Below, one piece after another: positions 42,300 to 54,899 of a stretch of 64,000 nucleotides of DNA; the first letter of the stretch is position 1, and the number at the start of each line of letters is the position of its first letter. The notes under the pieces are model-generated. The model was not told where the DNA came from. It ran no database searches and saw nothing but the letters and a program-made list of their open reading frames with translations. Made by a program: the position numbers and the translations under genes. The stretch comes from Chloranthus sessilifolius (lineage: Eukaryota > Streptophyta > Magnoliopsida > Chloranthales > Chloranthaceae), in assembly GCA_021018995.1 (NCBI GenBank), contig CM037593.1, forward strand, positions 11,932,088 through 11,996,087, written 5' to 3'.

Positions 42300-42990
42300 A
42301 TGCATTTCTCTGTCACTCATTTCAAAGCTTAAAAGGAGAAAAGGTTTGTGATAATGTTGGATGATGTTTGGGCAAGGCTGAGTGTTGAGGACTTGGGAAT
42401 TCATCTTCCTCATTGCCAAAACAAGTCCAAGTTACTATTCACGACCAGATCTGACGAAGTATGCGGACAAATGGAAACTCCCTGGAAGGTTAAAGTAGAA
42501 TGTTTCGCACATAAGGAAGCATGGGATCTATTTAGAGAAAAGGTAGGTGAAGAGGCACTGAATTCTCATCCGGATGTACTAAAGCTTGCTGAGGATGTTG
42601 CTGATAAGTGTTGTCTCTAGCAACACTCATCACCATTGGCCGAGCCATGGCAACCAAGAAGACACCGCCAGAGTGGAAGCATGCAATAAAAGTTTTGGAC
42701 AGCTCACCATTGCAACTTCTAGGTATGGAAGATCAAGTGCTATCTCATTTGAAATTTAGCTACGACAATCTAAGCGATGATATATTGAGAGTGTTTCTTT
42801 TACTGTTCTCTATTTCTTGAAGATTTTAATATCGCTAAAGCTAAACTCATAGATTATTAGATTGGGGTAGGGTTCTTAGATAACGATGAGAGTGATGACC
42901 TTGATGAAGCTCAAAACAGGGGGCATTATCTCATTGGAAGACTAAAGAATGCCTAACTTCGGTATTAGATCCACGTATTGAAAACTAAGA
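42300..42990 (+). pseudogene. CC-NBS-LRR (CNL) resistance gene fragment, NB-ARC part
   Basis: Order of motifs: FVIMLDDVW (kinase-2, about 42345), SKLLFTTRSDEVCGQM (RNBS-B), ECFAHKEAWDLFREKVGEEA (RNBS-C), [20 protein letters not shown] ([13 protein letters not shown] region, shifted), [20 protein letters not shown] (RNBS-D start), then a degraded stretch with FNIAKAKLIDY and DEAQNRGHYLIGRLKNA in mixed frames. This is the RPS2/RFL1-like CNL type of intracellular immune receptor. The coiled coil, P-loop and LRRs are missing; frameshifts and stops are present. Its right side runs into a LINE tail. Confidence 0.85.
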
Positions 42991-42999
42991 AGTTGTGCC

Positions 43000-43335
43000 C
43001 TCGTTTCAAGGGTGGTGGTGTGGTGTTTCCTCAGGCTTTGGCTCGCTATTATGTGGTCTATTTGGAGCAGCGTACCGGCATAACCCGATGGCAAGTTTCA
43101 GACCTCGATGGCACTAGCGTCCAGATTGCTTCTCTGCTGGCTTGGTGGGGCTTTTATGCAGGGTAGGTGCAGGTTTAGGCGCTGATGTTGAGCCTCTTCC
43201 AAGTGGGCTTTACTGTTTTAATCTCGCCTGTTTTTTTGTTCTTGTTTTTCGTTCTTTTCGAGCCTTTGTGCTCTTCTTTTGGTCTTGGTAATTTTTTTTC
43301 AATAAAATTTATGCATTATCAATCAAAAAAAAACT
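43000..43335 (+). mobile_element. LINE 3' end fragment
   Basis: Degraded coding text near 43040-43170 (ITRWQVSDLDGTSVQIASLL then AWWGFYAG) followed by a T-rich 3' region with CAATAAAATTTATGC and a poly-A end at about 43325-43333. The layout matches plant LINE 3' ends; the coding match is weak. It lies at the right edge of the CNL fragment. Confidence 0.5.
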
Positions 43336-44414
43336 ACGTAGGAAAAGAGATGCATCTCCATGCCTACGGTTGTGTTAAGCACGGGTTGTGCGCCAAAAAT
43401 AGCTCTCTCCGTGTGATGTTGCAGGTTTTCTCTGTTATGCTTTCTACCTTAATGTTTGTATGTCATTGAGATGGGTCCCGGGTACTAGGGACCCGTTCCA
43501 AGTGCTAGCAGTGGAATTCAGGTCAATCTTCTTTCTTTCAATTGTTCAAGCCTCAGGAGTCGCACAGCTATTTGTAAACATGCAAATCAATGAAAGTTTA
43601 CTTTTGATCTTTCGCTGATTTGGTACTCAAAATTATTGGTGCTTCAAGGCTGTCAGCTTGAGATTGACCCAAGTGCTGCCCCTGGCACTTGTATCAGGTT
43701 CCTTCTACTAAGTCATGTAGGGCTTATGGGTACACGTTTAAGGAATATTGTTGGGAAACAAATGTAATCAAGCCAAGAAACTTGAGACTTGCTTGTCTCA
43801 TGTATGAAGATCTCGATCTCTTTGTGCGAAAAATCTGTTCTATTTGTAGACTCGTGTGAAAGACTCGTTTGAACACGCTCGGTGGACTACTTGGATTGGC
43901 CAAAGATGCACACTACATGAAAATTGATTGCGTCTCAAATTCTGTGCATTTCATACATGTACTTGAATTGATCAAAGGTTGAATGACTGCTAGTCCATGT
44001 GTTGACTATACAGTAAGCCAAACTTCTTTAATTAGACGAAGTACTGGAGCACAATGACAAGGAAAATCGAACTGAAATTAGGCCCACTTGAGTTGATATT
44101 GGCTACAACGAGTGGTTCACTTATTGTGGAAAAATAAGCAGCAGATGGAGAGGTAGACCCTGTGTCACAGACGGATCTTTGTGTACTTTAAAGTCCATGA
44201 TCATCTCAAAGATCCACATGGCATGTTATAGTCTGTAAAGGTTTTGTTTTATATTTCAAGAATCCAACTACACCCTGGTTCCTTCCTCAAACCCTTCTTG
44301 CCCATCAAATTCAAAAGCACTCTCGACTCCTCCATTCTTCCTGTCCTTTCGTATATATTCACCAACATAACATAACTTGCAACATTATCCGGCTCCAACA
44401 TCTGAGTCTCTCAG
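43336..44414. other. Intergenic stretch
   Basis: No gene recognised. CGTGTGAAAGACTCGTTTGA-like text and AT-rich sequence; possibly the 3' flank of the PPR gene. Confidence 0.4.
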
Positions 44415-45560
44415 CAGCTATTTCACCCACCTCTCCACTCCAGCCAAGCAGGCACCAAGAAAAGCTGCCCATGCCATGGAATTTGCCACAAATGGCATCC
44501 GACACAAAAGATCATGTGCCTCAGACACTTTTTCGGCTCTTCCGAGCATATCTATTACACAAATATAATGGTCCAAGCTCGGTTCGATACCATATTGTGT
44601 ACTCATCGAGCTAAAAAACTTCATTCCTTCATCAACTAATCCTCTGTGGCTACAACTCATCAATATTCCAATAAACGTGTTGTAGTTATAAATCTTTAAC
44701 TTCAATGCCTCATCTGCAATATCAAATGCTTTTCTACTGTACCCATTTTTCCCAAGGCCTAGTATAATCGAATTCACAGAAACAACTCTTTGTTAAGCAT
44801 CACAGTAAAGACTTCGTTTCAGGCCACGACCTTAACAAATATAAAAAGAGTTCTAAAACTTTTTCCCCGCGAACCACTACCAAACCTGAGATAACAATGT
44901 TCCATGAAAGAACTTTTTTTCTTTCATTTTGTAGAAAATTCTTAGAGCTTTATCGATCTCCAAGTGGTGTGCGTAAGCTGCCATCATAGTATTCCAGGAA
45001 CTCAAATCCTTCCACTTCAGTGTAAATCAATCAAAGAGTTCTGAACATATATACTTTCCTTATCTTCCTGACCTAATGTCTTAACTATTACAGCAAGGAC
45101 TTGGCTTGCAATCACAATGGATCCCACACTGGAACACGATTTTAGCAAAATAGTGAAAGTATACGAATTGGGTATAACCTTAAACGAGAAAAAATTGCTG
45201 TAAGAGTCCGAGAAAAGCTTTAAAGCTTTTGTGGACTGGCAATTCTGCTCATAACACGAAATCATGGCCGCCCAAGAGATTACGATCTAATCAGAAAATG
45301 GAACAGAATTGAAGATCATACGTGCTTCGGTGACAAAACCCAATTTCGAAAACCCGGTGATCATCATTGTGAATGATATTGAATTTCTTTGAGGCATTTC
45401 CTCAAACAGACAGGCACTATCTAAACTACCCAAGTCAAGAAACACAGCTAGCATTACGTTCCAAGTAATTTGATTTCTGTAAGACATTTCATTGAAGACT
45501 TTGAAGGCTTTCTTTAATTCTCCGTTTCTTCCGTAATAAATTATCTAGTTGGTCAAAGAT
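44415..45560 (-). pseudogene. Pentatricopeptide repeat (PPR, PLS-like) gene, broken
   Basis: Minus-strand pieces in order: FNEMSYRNQITWNVMLAVFL, LFEEMPQRNSISFTMMITGF then SKLGFVTEARMIF (45287-45500); SWAAMISCYEQNCQSTKALK then NSYTFTILLKSCSSVGSIVI (45017-45270); a degraded gap; VNSIILGLGKNGYSRKAFDI, YNTFIGILMSCSHRGLVDEG then MKFFSSMSTQYGIEPSLDHY and DMLGRAEKVSEAHDLLCRMP (44418-44777). These are P-, L- and S-type motifs of a plant organellar RNA-binding PPR protein, including the GIEPSLDHY..C.IDMLGRA text typical before an E domain. Several stops, shifts and a damaged central part show it is a pseudogene. No organelle targeting peptide or E/DYW end is seen. Confidence 0.85.
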
Positions 45561-45783
45561 TTGACCCTCTTTTCAGATGTTCTCTCCGATGCTTCTCGAA
45601 AAACCGTTATCGTTCGCGCGCTACTTGCTTTATAGCTTTTGAGACAGCTAATTCTATCTTAGGCATGGTGGTTAAATGTGCACCCATGTTTTTAGTGAGC
45701 CTTTATTATTTGGAGTTGGGCTATTCACACCCGTCTTTCTGTTTTTCTTGTGAAGAGCATACACTCTTTCATATCGAAAAGCC

Positions 45784-45960
45784 ATTGATTGCTTTGAATC
45801 GAGATGATCTGATTTTTTATCCAATCTTCTAAAAAGATCTTGAGATCATACCTACCAGAAGGTCAGATCTTGATTCTACATGCAACAAATTCCCAAAAGT
45901 AATCATGATCATAAGCAGTACCTATCAGATTGTCGCCACGTGGAATCAACTTCACTTTTA
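45784..45960. mobile_element. R2 MITE, partial
   Basis: TTGATTGCTTTGAATCGAGA, GATCTTGAGATCATACCTAC and GATCATAAGCAGTACCTATC. Left arm and part of the centre. Confidence 0.55.
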
Positions 45961-46449
45961 CTAGGGAATAGAAAATTATATTTTTGTAATGCTAGAGGAA
46001 TTTCAACCTTTAAGTCGATGTCCTCCAATTCGGCTATGAAATTTTCTTCCAAGGGAACTCCGGGCTTTAACCCCCCCCCCCACCGAAAAATTACCGAAAA
46101 CGAAAATTGTCACTATGGTTTCATGAGCATTTAGTTTGTAAAATAGTATTTCTTGTAACATATCACCTTTTGTGGCAAGCTCCTTAAGAAGCCGGTATAA
46201 ATTGCCGAGATGAGCTCAAATCCAAAAGGTCAAAAAGGCATAATGATCACATTGAACAATCAGATATAAAAAAAATATTATTATTGCCGATCAAAACAAT
46301 TCGACAGCCATTAAAGGAGGAACTGTAGGCTTTCTATGCACGTTTCAACCGTCAATGATGTTGTAACAATGGTTCAAATCGTCGATGATGTTCAAACATC
46401 TTCAGTCATATTTTTCAAATATCGTGCATTTTTAAAAAGGGGTAATGGT
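45961..46449. other. Intergenic stretch
   Basis: No gene. C-run at 46070-46081. Confidence 0.45.
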
Positions 46450-46689
46450 TCCTAACCAACATTTAAACACCGAAATTGTAACAACCCGAATTTTCACACC
46501 TGAAAACCCGTGCTATCAGGATTATGCTCTGGATAATCCCCGGGACAAGTCAAAGTGTCTGCTCATCTAGCGGAAATCAGAACAGACACTGTCCAGTAGT
46601 GACAGATCGAGTCATCATAAAAAGGCTCAAAAGCGAAGAAAAAAAAATAAACAATGCATATATATAAAAAGAATATGCATCTTCAAAAA

Positions 46690-46744
46690 GGAACTAAAAA
46701 GAATCAATGGTAATGGACATTCATCACTCAAAAACAGTGGTTCC
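46690..46744 (-). promoter_or_regulatory. Nested stem-loop near the 3' end of LTR2
   Basis: On the minus strand GGAACCA...AGTTCC encloses TGATGAATGTCCATTA. Same place as the hairpins at 16980-17045 and 58292-58336. Confidence 0.5.
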
Positions 46745-47786
46745 TATAGAATGTATATGAATACAAGTAACACATCAAATATAAAAATAATATAAAAGGT
46801 GGCCACCAGGCGTACAGATATTCTAAGATACAAATCCCAAAACCCAAAACAAAACTAATATCCAAATAGCTAATAGAACTCGTTAGCTGGAGTATCAGTG
46901 TCCTCCTCCTCAGACTTAGCCTCTGGATCAGGCTGGTACTCACTGTTGCTCTCCGTACTGAGGATTCTAGCCTCATAACCTATTGTATAGAAAATAGGGT
47001 GAGCTACCATCTAAGCTCAGTAGAAGAAACTCAAGTAAATTGCATTTGAAATATAAAGCATGAGATACAGAAAGTAACTCAAGCAGATAGATAATCTGAG
47101 TGTAAGCTGAATAGCAATAATAGAGGATGATGATTAGAGATGTAACATAATAAGCATGCAGGGCTTTTAAATGAACAGAGCATATGTAGAAGCAAAAAAA
47201 AACAGACTTGATTTCAGAATGATCAGATACATGCATACAGTAATTATCTTCTTAATTTCTATATACTTAAATAACTCTCATGAATATAGCACGTGATAGC
47301 CAGATTGGTGTCGATGGGTAACCCTAACTATCATCGTTCAATGAATAATTTCAGAATACAACAATGCTTCAACTAAAGAGTGCAATTGTGCCGATGATTT
47401 TTCAAAGCAGACGCACTAATATTCTGCCGTGCCGATCACGGGTATACCGCTGAGTCGGTGGGATTCGTTAAATGAGCTTTAAATCATTACTCATTAGACC
47501 TCAGAGTCAGATAATAGAACAGATGCAGAGGCAGATAATATAACTTGTATAGCAGAAGAAAACAGATACTTATGTTCAGAAATCATGCCGTCAAAATCGG
47601 ATACAATTTAGGTTGAATATCCCCTACCTCTGAATTTATCTTTCTAAGCAAATCCAAAGCCTTTTAAGATGTCCAGGCTTTGACCTAGATCATTCATATA
47701 GTACACTACAAATCAGAACAACAAAAGCACACTGAGCAGCAGTGTTTGATTCCCAAAAGCCCAAAACAAAGATAGTTCAAAAGAAC

Positions 47787-48415
47787 AGGGGATTCGATCG
47801 ATCAATATTCCTATTTGATCGATCAAATTCATATATGATCGATCAATCTCTTCATTGATCGATTGGATGCCTCAGACCTATACCTTCAAAATAGAGGACA
47901 TCTGATCGATCAATCTCCTCATTGATCGATTGGATTCTCAAGTTGATTGATCAATATCCACTGTTGATTGATCAAACCCACCTTCTTCATATACACAGAA
48001 CAATCCTGGCTTTGATCGATCAATCTCCCATTTGATCGATCAAGCCCCAAATTCGATCGATCAATCCTTATGTTTGATCAATCGGATCAAATTTTAAGAA
48101 AAACTAACCTTCTGTTCTCACAGTGTCCTTATAAAATTTGATCGATCAATTCCATAATTTGATCGATCAATTTCATAGATTGATCGAACAATTCTCAATT
48201 GATTGATCAGTTCACACCTGATCGATCACTTCATAATTTGATCGATTTGTATCAAATTCGATCTATCAAAATACCAGTTTGATCAATCGAGCATATCGGG
48301 TTTTAACTTCTCAAGAAAATCACCCTTCTGTTTCATAAGGGCATAATAAAATTTGATCGATCAACTCCTTAGTTTGATCGATCAGATTACATCAAATTGA
48401 TCAATCGGGTATGAC
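47787..48415. repeat. Phased array of ~23 TTGATCGATCAA-type palindromes (LTR2)
   Basis: About 23 sites in blocks of about 4, 4, 4, 8 and 3, again mostly 20-21 bp apart within blocks. Site variants such as TTGATTGATCAA and TTGATCAATC are mainly changes at the CpG. The spacer text is unrelated to that of LTR1. Same place in the LTR as the array of LTR1. Confidence 0.93.
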
Positions 48416-49699
48416 AGTCAAGCTGTCATTAATGGGGTTGTTGAATCTTAACCCATTTCAACCCTAAGACTTATGACTCTCTACAAAACATCGACACACC
48501 CATAAATACAAATTTATTACACCCAAACCCACATAAAACCCATGACAACTCACCTCTTAAAGGTTGATTCCTTGGTTCACCGCGTTGCGATCCATAGTGG
48601 GTTTCGGATCTGAACTCGAGAGTCTGCCAGAGTGGGTTCTCCAATGAACCAAGATACTACCCACGTTAATACACAGGTGTATGACACTCACAACGTAATC
48701 GGCGTATACCCGTCGATTGACTCATGCTCAAATCAGAAGATCAGAGATCTAGGGTTTCACAAGCTTGGTTTCTCATAGGGGAAGTTCTAGCAAAGGTTTT
48801 GCAAGCAGAGGATTCAAGGGAAGAGAAAAAGCATCAGGTTTTCCCTAACCTTGCTTCTCTTATAAGATACCAATGGAAATATCTTTGATATTTCCATTTC
48901 CAAACTTTCGCTCCTGTGTTGAGCGCGCACACACACTCCCACGTACCCAGCATCTTACAATGAATTCTATCGGACCTCAGATTTGTGTCGCAAGTGACAT
49001 ATCACTTCGCATGCTCCCAGATCATAGATTCCCATATTAATATTCTTTTATTTAAAATTTTAAATTTTCGTGCCGTGCACGGACACCAAAGCAGTCAGAT
49101 GTTATCAGAATTTTAGGGTCGTTATAGAAATGGTGTTTAAATGATCTAACACCATTAAATTAGATTTTGTTATCTTACACCTTTGAAGAGTGGTTATTAT
49201 GCTATGTGGCAGACATTTGTGATCAATCTAAATTTTTCAAGTGGCAATCTACCATTGAACCATATGATTGGCAGACTTTAACATCAACCATTAAAACTAA
49301 AAATAATGGTTGATCGATATTAGACTGGACAGATAAGATGGCCCAAGTCTCCCAAAAAATGTGATTTTTGGGTTCAATGCGCTTCACTTCATGATCTATC
49401 ACTTTGACGGTGTGGATTGCCCACATTGTAAGCCATTAATGTTGTAAGATCATTTAAACATGGGTGTTTAAAAGACGGTCAGGAGAGCCGAGTCCTTTTG
49501 AAAATTAGGGAATAATTCACAAATTTTTTAATAAATCATGAATTTTTATTTTTTTGAAAATTCTTCGTACTTTTTAATTTTATCTATTTTGTATTCTTTA
49601 GCTTTTCTCTCCGATTTTCGCTGAATATTTTTTGTACTTCTCGAATTTTTTCTGATTTCAACCTTGCCGAACCTCGAATAATTTGGGCCATTTCATTTG

Positions 49700-49838
49700 C
49701 ACGACAAAAAATAAGAATATTAACAAAAAACTACCGCTATTAGTCTTGTTGCTACAAAAAAACTACCGCTATTAGTCTTGTCGCTACCAAAAATTGCCTT
49801 AATAGCAAGTGCCGCTGAAACACCTTATTTTTGTAGTG
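49700..49838. mobile_element. 139-bp CACTA-type MITE, second copy
   Basis: CACGACAAAAAATAAG to CTTATTTTTGTAGTG, with an internal duplication of ACTACCGCTATTAGTCTTGT. Sister of 5968-6105. Confidence 0.75.
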
Positions 49839-49914
49839 ACGGTTGTTTTACATTTTGAGTTGGTGTATGGTACCTAATCTATTCACCCTTGGGAGTAAAT
49901 GGGGTCAGTGATTC

Positions 49915-52900
49915 TTCTCTCTCTCTCTCTCTCTCTCTCTTTTGATAACGAAATATTCATTAATGGGAAAAATCATATAAAATTACATCATGGAGTTGGG
50001 GAGGGATATCCTCCATCCAGATTTCATCACAGTTTTTTTGCAATCTGATTTTCGACAATAAATCAGCCACAACATTGGCTATTCTCATGATATGCCTACT
50101 AGAATGGGATTGGAAAAACTTCATGCAATCATTGATTTCGTCAAAAATATAGCCTAGCTCCGATATATCATACTTTAAAGTTTTGACGGCATTGCTATCT
50201 GGGCAGAATCTCCTTCAAAATCAACATCTTGAAACCCACACTGATAAGCGAAACGAGCGGCTTCGAGAAATGCAAAAGCCTTAGAATGGTTCGGTTTAGA
50301 AACATTTGGAATATTTTTAGCCATCGAAACAAGAACCATTCCATCATGATCCCGAATGATAACTCCTACACCTTTTATCCATTAAGCACCATCAAAATTT
50401 ATTTTAAAGCGATCATGGGTGGGAGGAGACCAGGATACATCTGAGAGCGTATTGATGTGGTTGTGCGCCTCATGGGTTTTGATATGTTAGAACTCAGCCA
50501 AGTAGCATTTGGCTTACATAGAAATTGAGGTTGGGTCATTCTGTTAAACCTATATACCACCTGATTCCTCTCATTCCATATTCCCCAAGCAATAATGAAA
50601 AAAAGGATCTAACTGGGCTTAGCCGAATTGAGTATGAAACACCATAGCCCGCTCTTTAAAATCTACTTGGGCACTCTCACGAACTCGGCCCCCCAACGAT
50701 GAGCAAAACCAGCTCATTTCAGCTTTGTGACAGTCTCTCAAATCGTGATTGACTAACTCAACGGTAGAACCGCAAGAATCACATATTGGTGAGATGGGAT
50801 TTTTTTGTGGAGTAAAGCCTTGACCGGGAGGATATTTTGACATGCTCGCCACACAAATATTTTGACCTTATTCGGAATATGGAGCCTCCACAGATCTCGC
50901 CAGAAGACGTTTACTGCTTGAGAAGAAGATGAAGCCTCCCTTTCCTTTGTAGGTTCATCAAAAATAGCTCTATAGGCACTTTTAACTAAAAATTTACCGT
51001 TCTTCTCTAAGGCCCATGCTAGTCTGTCTTCCTTTTTAGTGATAGAGATGGGGATACCCAAGATAGCGATCACATCCTCCTCCCAAAAAGCCTCTCTAAG
51101 AAGTTGCTCATTCCAACGCATAGGGTTACTGTACATCAACTCTGCGACCTTTTCTAATTGACTATTCCTCTTTGGGGATAAGACTTTAAATGTATGTGCT
51201 CTAGGGATCCACCTATCCTGTCAGATTCTTATAGATTTACCACTTCCAACCCTCCAAATAAGGCTATTTTCAATCCCAGATTTTTCGGATAAGATACTAG
51301 ATCATGTGTAGGAAGGATTTCGTCCAATTTTAGCATCAAGAATGGAGGTACGAGGAAAATACTTGGCTCAATAATCAACTAGTCAATGAGGACGAATTTG
51401 AGATAATCCTCCATACCTGTTTAGCAAGCATCGCAGTGTTGAAGGATTTGAGATTTTTGAACCCCATCCCCCCTACGCCTTTTGGTAGACATAGATCTTT
51501 CCAAGCCTTCCAATGTAAGCTGCTATCCTTTCCCTTTTGGCCCCACCAATATTTTGCTGTCATTGCTGAGATCTCTTTGAGTAAGGTGGTAGGAAGATTA
51601 AAACAACTCATCACATATGTGGGAATTACTTGCGCAACTGCTTTGATGAGTATCTCTTTCCCTGCCCGAGATAATAGCTTCCTTTTCCACCTGCTGAGTT
51701 TTTCAAACTTTTATACCTTCAAATGCTATTTTTTTGGATCTGCCTATGCACATAGGTAGACCCAAATATTTATCTTGTGACCAAGTTCCTTTGATCTGAA
51801 AGATATTGAGAATTCTTGAGCTGCAATGTTGTTTAACATTTGAGCTAAAAGATAACGTCGATTTATCATAGTTAATTTTTTGACCCGACACATCTTCATA
51901 AAGCTTAAGGATGTTAATAATTTCCCCACTTTCAGTATCAGTTGCCTTACTGATAGATGAGGCTATCATCGGTAAAGAAAGGGTGGGAGATGACAGAGGC
52001 ACCTCGACAAATACGGATACCAGAAATTTTACCCGATTAGACAACATTTGTGAGGAGATTTGAAAAGACCTTGGCACACACAATGAATAAATAGGGGGAC
52101 AATGGATCCCCTTGTCTCAGACCTCTTTCGGGACAAACTTTGCTCAAGATATGACCATTGACCACAAATTCGTATGACACGGATTTAATGTAGCCCATAA
52201 TGAGGTTTACCCATTGAGGGATAAAGCCTATTTTTCGAGAGTTTTTTAAGAAAGGTTCATTCGACTCTATCTTAAGCTTTGCTCATGTCCAACTTCAGGG
52301 AACACCACCTTTCTTTACCATATCTTTTATTCTTCAGGTAATGAGTAACCTCAAAGGCGATAAGAGTATTATCAGTTATGAGTCTCCCAGGGATGAAAGC
52401 ACTTTGAGAATCAGAAATGATGTTAAGAAGAATTTCCTTGAATCAATTTGCTAAGACTTTCGCTATGATTTTGTACAAGACATTGCATAAGCTAATGGGA
52501 CGAAAATGAGAAAGATTTTTTGGATTTTTCATTTTGGGAATGAGAATGATATGAGTATGATTGATCCCATATAAATTCATGTTTCCATTGAGATATTTTA
52601 AAACAAAACTCAATACTGACTCACTAACAATGGACCAATAAGATTGGAAAAAGAGGGGGCATATCGTGAGGGCCTGGGGATTTGATCAGATGCATTTGAA
52701 AAAGGGTCTTTCGAACCTCCCCCGATGAGAATTCGCGTACTAGCCAATTATTTTGTTCTACCAAGACCCGATCATGAATTCCCTCCAAAGCCTCGTCCAA
52801 ACGAATCGGGCCAATTGATTTGAAACGGTTAGTAAAATGGGAAGATAGGACCCTTTCAACATCCTCTTTTGAGGTTTTCCATACGCCATTTTCATCGTGT

Positions 52901-54600
52901 AGTCCAGCCATTCAGTTCGTTTTCCTTCTTTGCGATGCGACGGAATGGAAATATTTTGAGTTCTTGTCCCCATGTTTAATCCGCATCTCCTTTGATCTCT
53001 GGTGCCATAGCATTTCCTCCTTCTCAAGCAAGGTATCTATCTCTTTTTTAATTCTCTCCTCTTCCTTACAATTGGAATCGTTAGAAGCCCCAATTCTGAT
53101 TTGATTTAATTTGTTTTGTAGTTTATTAAGATGATGATGAATATTACCCCAAAGGAGGTTTTATTCCATCTATCAAGGGCTTGTGCAACATGGGCGATCT
53201 TACTGCAGATCTGAGAGGTGCCAAGGGCATAGTTGGGGGCATCCCAGCTTTTCCTAATAATATCTTCACACTGTTTTTCTTGTGACCACATAAACTCAAA
53301 GTGAAATATTTTGGGTCCCTTACACCATAAATTCGGTTGGGGGGGATGTAGCTGTGAGGATTGGCGAGTGATCAAATCTGGATGATGAGAGGTGGGTAAC
53401 GTCAGAAATAGGAAAGTGATTACACCACGAGAAACTAGAGCCATATCGAGGTGCTCTTCAATGATTTCATCTCCTTCCTTCCTGTTTGACCAAGTAAACT
53501 TTGGCCCCGAATAACCTAGATCCCTAAGCCCACATTCTTCTATGACTAAACGAAACTGATGCATCTGAGTCTGTGTCTTCGGGTTCCCTCCTCGTTTCTC
53601 ATGTGAGAATAAGATCTCGTTAAAATCTCCAACACATAACCAAGGAATCGAAGAGCATTTGCTGAGATTTGATAATAAATTCTAAGTTAAGTGGCGATTA
53701 TGAGATTCTGGTGCGCCATAGAACCCTGTGATTCTCCAATCCGCTATTCCGTTGTTATCAACTATCATGTCAATGTGGGATTTTGACATAGATTGTAGAT
53801 TCACCGAATAATCGTTTTTCCAATATAAAGCCAACCCCAGATCTGCCAACAGAGTTTACAAAAACCCCATTCTGATAGGCTATCTTCATCTTTAATTGGT
53901 CCATATGGTAAGAGCACATTTTCATCTCGATCAGAAAGATGAAATCAAGATCTTCTCTCCGAAGGAGGAGACAGAGAGCTCGAACTGTGCTAGGGTTCCC
54001 AAGCCCTCGATAGTTCCAACTTAAGATTTTCATTATGGTCGGCGAGGTCGTTGAGCAACCATCGCCGATGAAGTTTGATTACCATTCAGAGTAGATGTTT
54101 CAGTACAATTGATCTTAAAGGGACACTTATTATCATCCTTCGGATCATGCACTTGACAACTCTCTACTACTTTTTCTGACCAAAACCGTAACAATCTCGA
54201 GGTTGTTGGACTCAATAGGGGTAAGGTTTTGAGAGGGGGTTTCAGAGGTGGGTGTTCAGCCAAGTTTGAGTTAATGAGAGGAGAGCTTTTGGGTTGGGCT
54301 GACAGCTGCACTCTGGTACTGGTAAATTTAGATTTGAAATGGGTCTGAATTGGGTAAAACACTGTGATTATTTGGTCGGTAGGGGCAGTAAGAAGTTGGG
54401 TCGGGTTGGTTGGGTCAGCGAGGCTAAGGAGATGTGATGCTGATTTTTCGGGGCAGGTGGGATTGCGGAGTCGGAATAGGGTGCGACGCCGAGCGGGAGG
54501 AATCTTCAGCCATCATTTCCAAAGAGTGGGTTTGTTGTTGATTTGTAGGCGAGAGGTTTGGGGAGGAAGGTAGGGTAGAGTTTGAATTGGGGGGGGGGGG
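49915..54600 (-). mobile_element. Nearly full-length L1-type LINE
   Basis: Reads right to left. The 5' end is near the C/G run at 54587-54600. A short ORF1-like start is MMAEDSSRSASHPIPTPQSH at about 54515, with ORF1 text down to 54033 that lacks a zinc knuckle. ORF2 starts MKILSWNYRGLGNPSTVRAL at 54033 (AP-like endonuclease, to about 53110). RT: AGLHDENGVWKTSKEDVERV (52911), GLRQGDPLSPYLFIV (about 52110), TDDSLIY near 51980. Then AKYWWGQKGKDSSLHWKAWK (51560), zf-RVT VFWRDLWRLHIPNKVKIFVW (about 50900) and RNase H (50470-50010: FKINFDGA, GVGVIIRDHDGMVL, HIMRIANVVADLL). The 3' end has TTCGTTATCAAAAGAG and a (GA)n tail at 49917-49940. Length about 4.7 kb; ORF1 is shortened and ORF2 has several stops and shifts. 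The catalytic FADD box is changed to FTDD. Confidence 0.88.
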
Positions 54601-54649
54601 ATTAGAGTCTCTCTATATATCGGCACTTTTTTAAAATAATAAAATAAAA

Positions 54650-54790
54650 ATTGCATGTCTTGGCTCAAACCGATGCGTATCGACCGATATAGGCCCGTAT
54701 CAGTCAATACCGATACCAAGTTGAAGAACCGATACGTATCGATTTACTGGAAAACCGATACGTATTGGTATCGGCCGATTTTTGATACCT
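54650..54790. repeat. GATACGTATCGG palindrome-rich tract
   Basis: CCGATGCGTATCGACCGATA, CCGATACGTATCGATT and GGTATCGGCCGATT with related words, irregular spacing. Related to 41760-42010. Confidence 0.6.
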
Positions 54791-54899
54791 TGTATATTAC
54801 ACAAATATACCACCACGTGATTAAGGGTCAAAAGGCACTACAAAATGGGCAACTTCAATGATCCAAATCTGTTTTGGGGATCGTTTAGCTTTAGTTTTT

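Larger units (their letters stand above)
46477..49126 (-). mobile_element. Solo LTR of a Tekay-type Ty3 element (LTR2)
   Basis: 2,650 bp, in plus coordinates from TGTAACAACCCG to AGGGTCGTTATA, with a perfect 5-bp duplication GAAAT at 46472-46476 and 49127-49131. Inverted relative to LTR1 and LTR3. It shares with them the TATA-like CTTATAAG (minus, about 48858-48868), the TGAGCTT..AGCTCA hairpin near 47005, the GGTATACCCGTG block near 47445 and the end hairpin at 46690-46744. No internal domains, so solo. Its outer end carries a transition-type change compared with the family ends, in line with an older age. Confidence 0.88.
46450..49494. mobile_element. R1 MITE split by a solo LTR
   Basis: The left end TCCTAACCAACATTTAAACA to 46476 and the continuation GGTGTTTAAATGATCTAACA from 49132 to the right end (CATTTAAACATGGGTGTTTA, then AAAGACGGTCAGGA, 49494) form one R1 copy of about 390 bp. 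The solo LTR and its duplicated GAAAT lie between. The MITE is therefore older than the LTR insertion. Confidence 0.85.
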
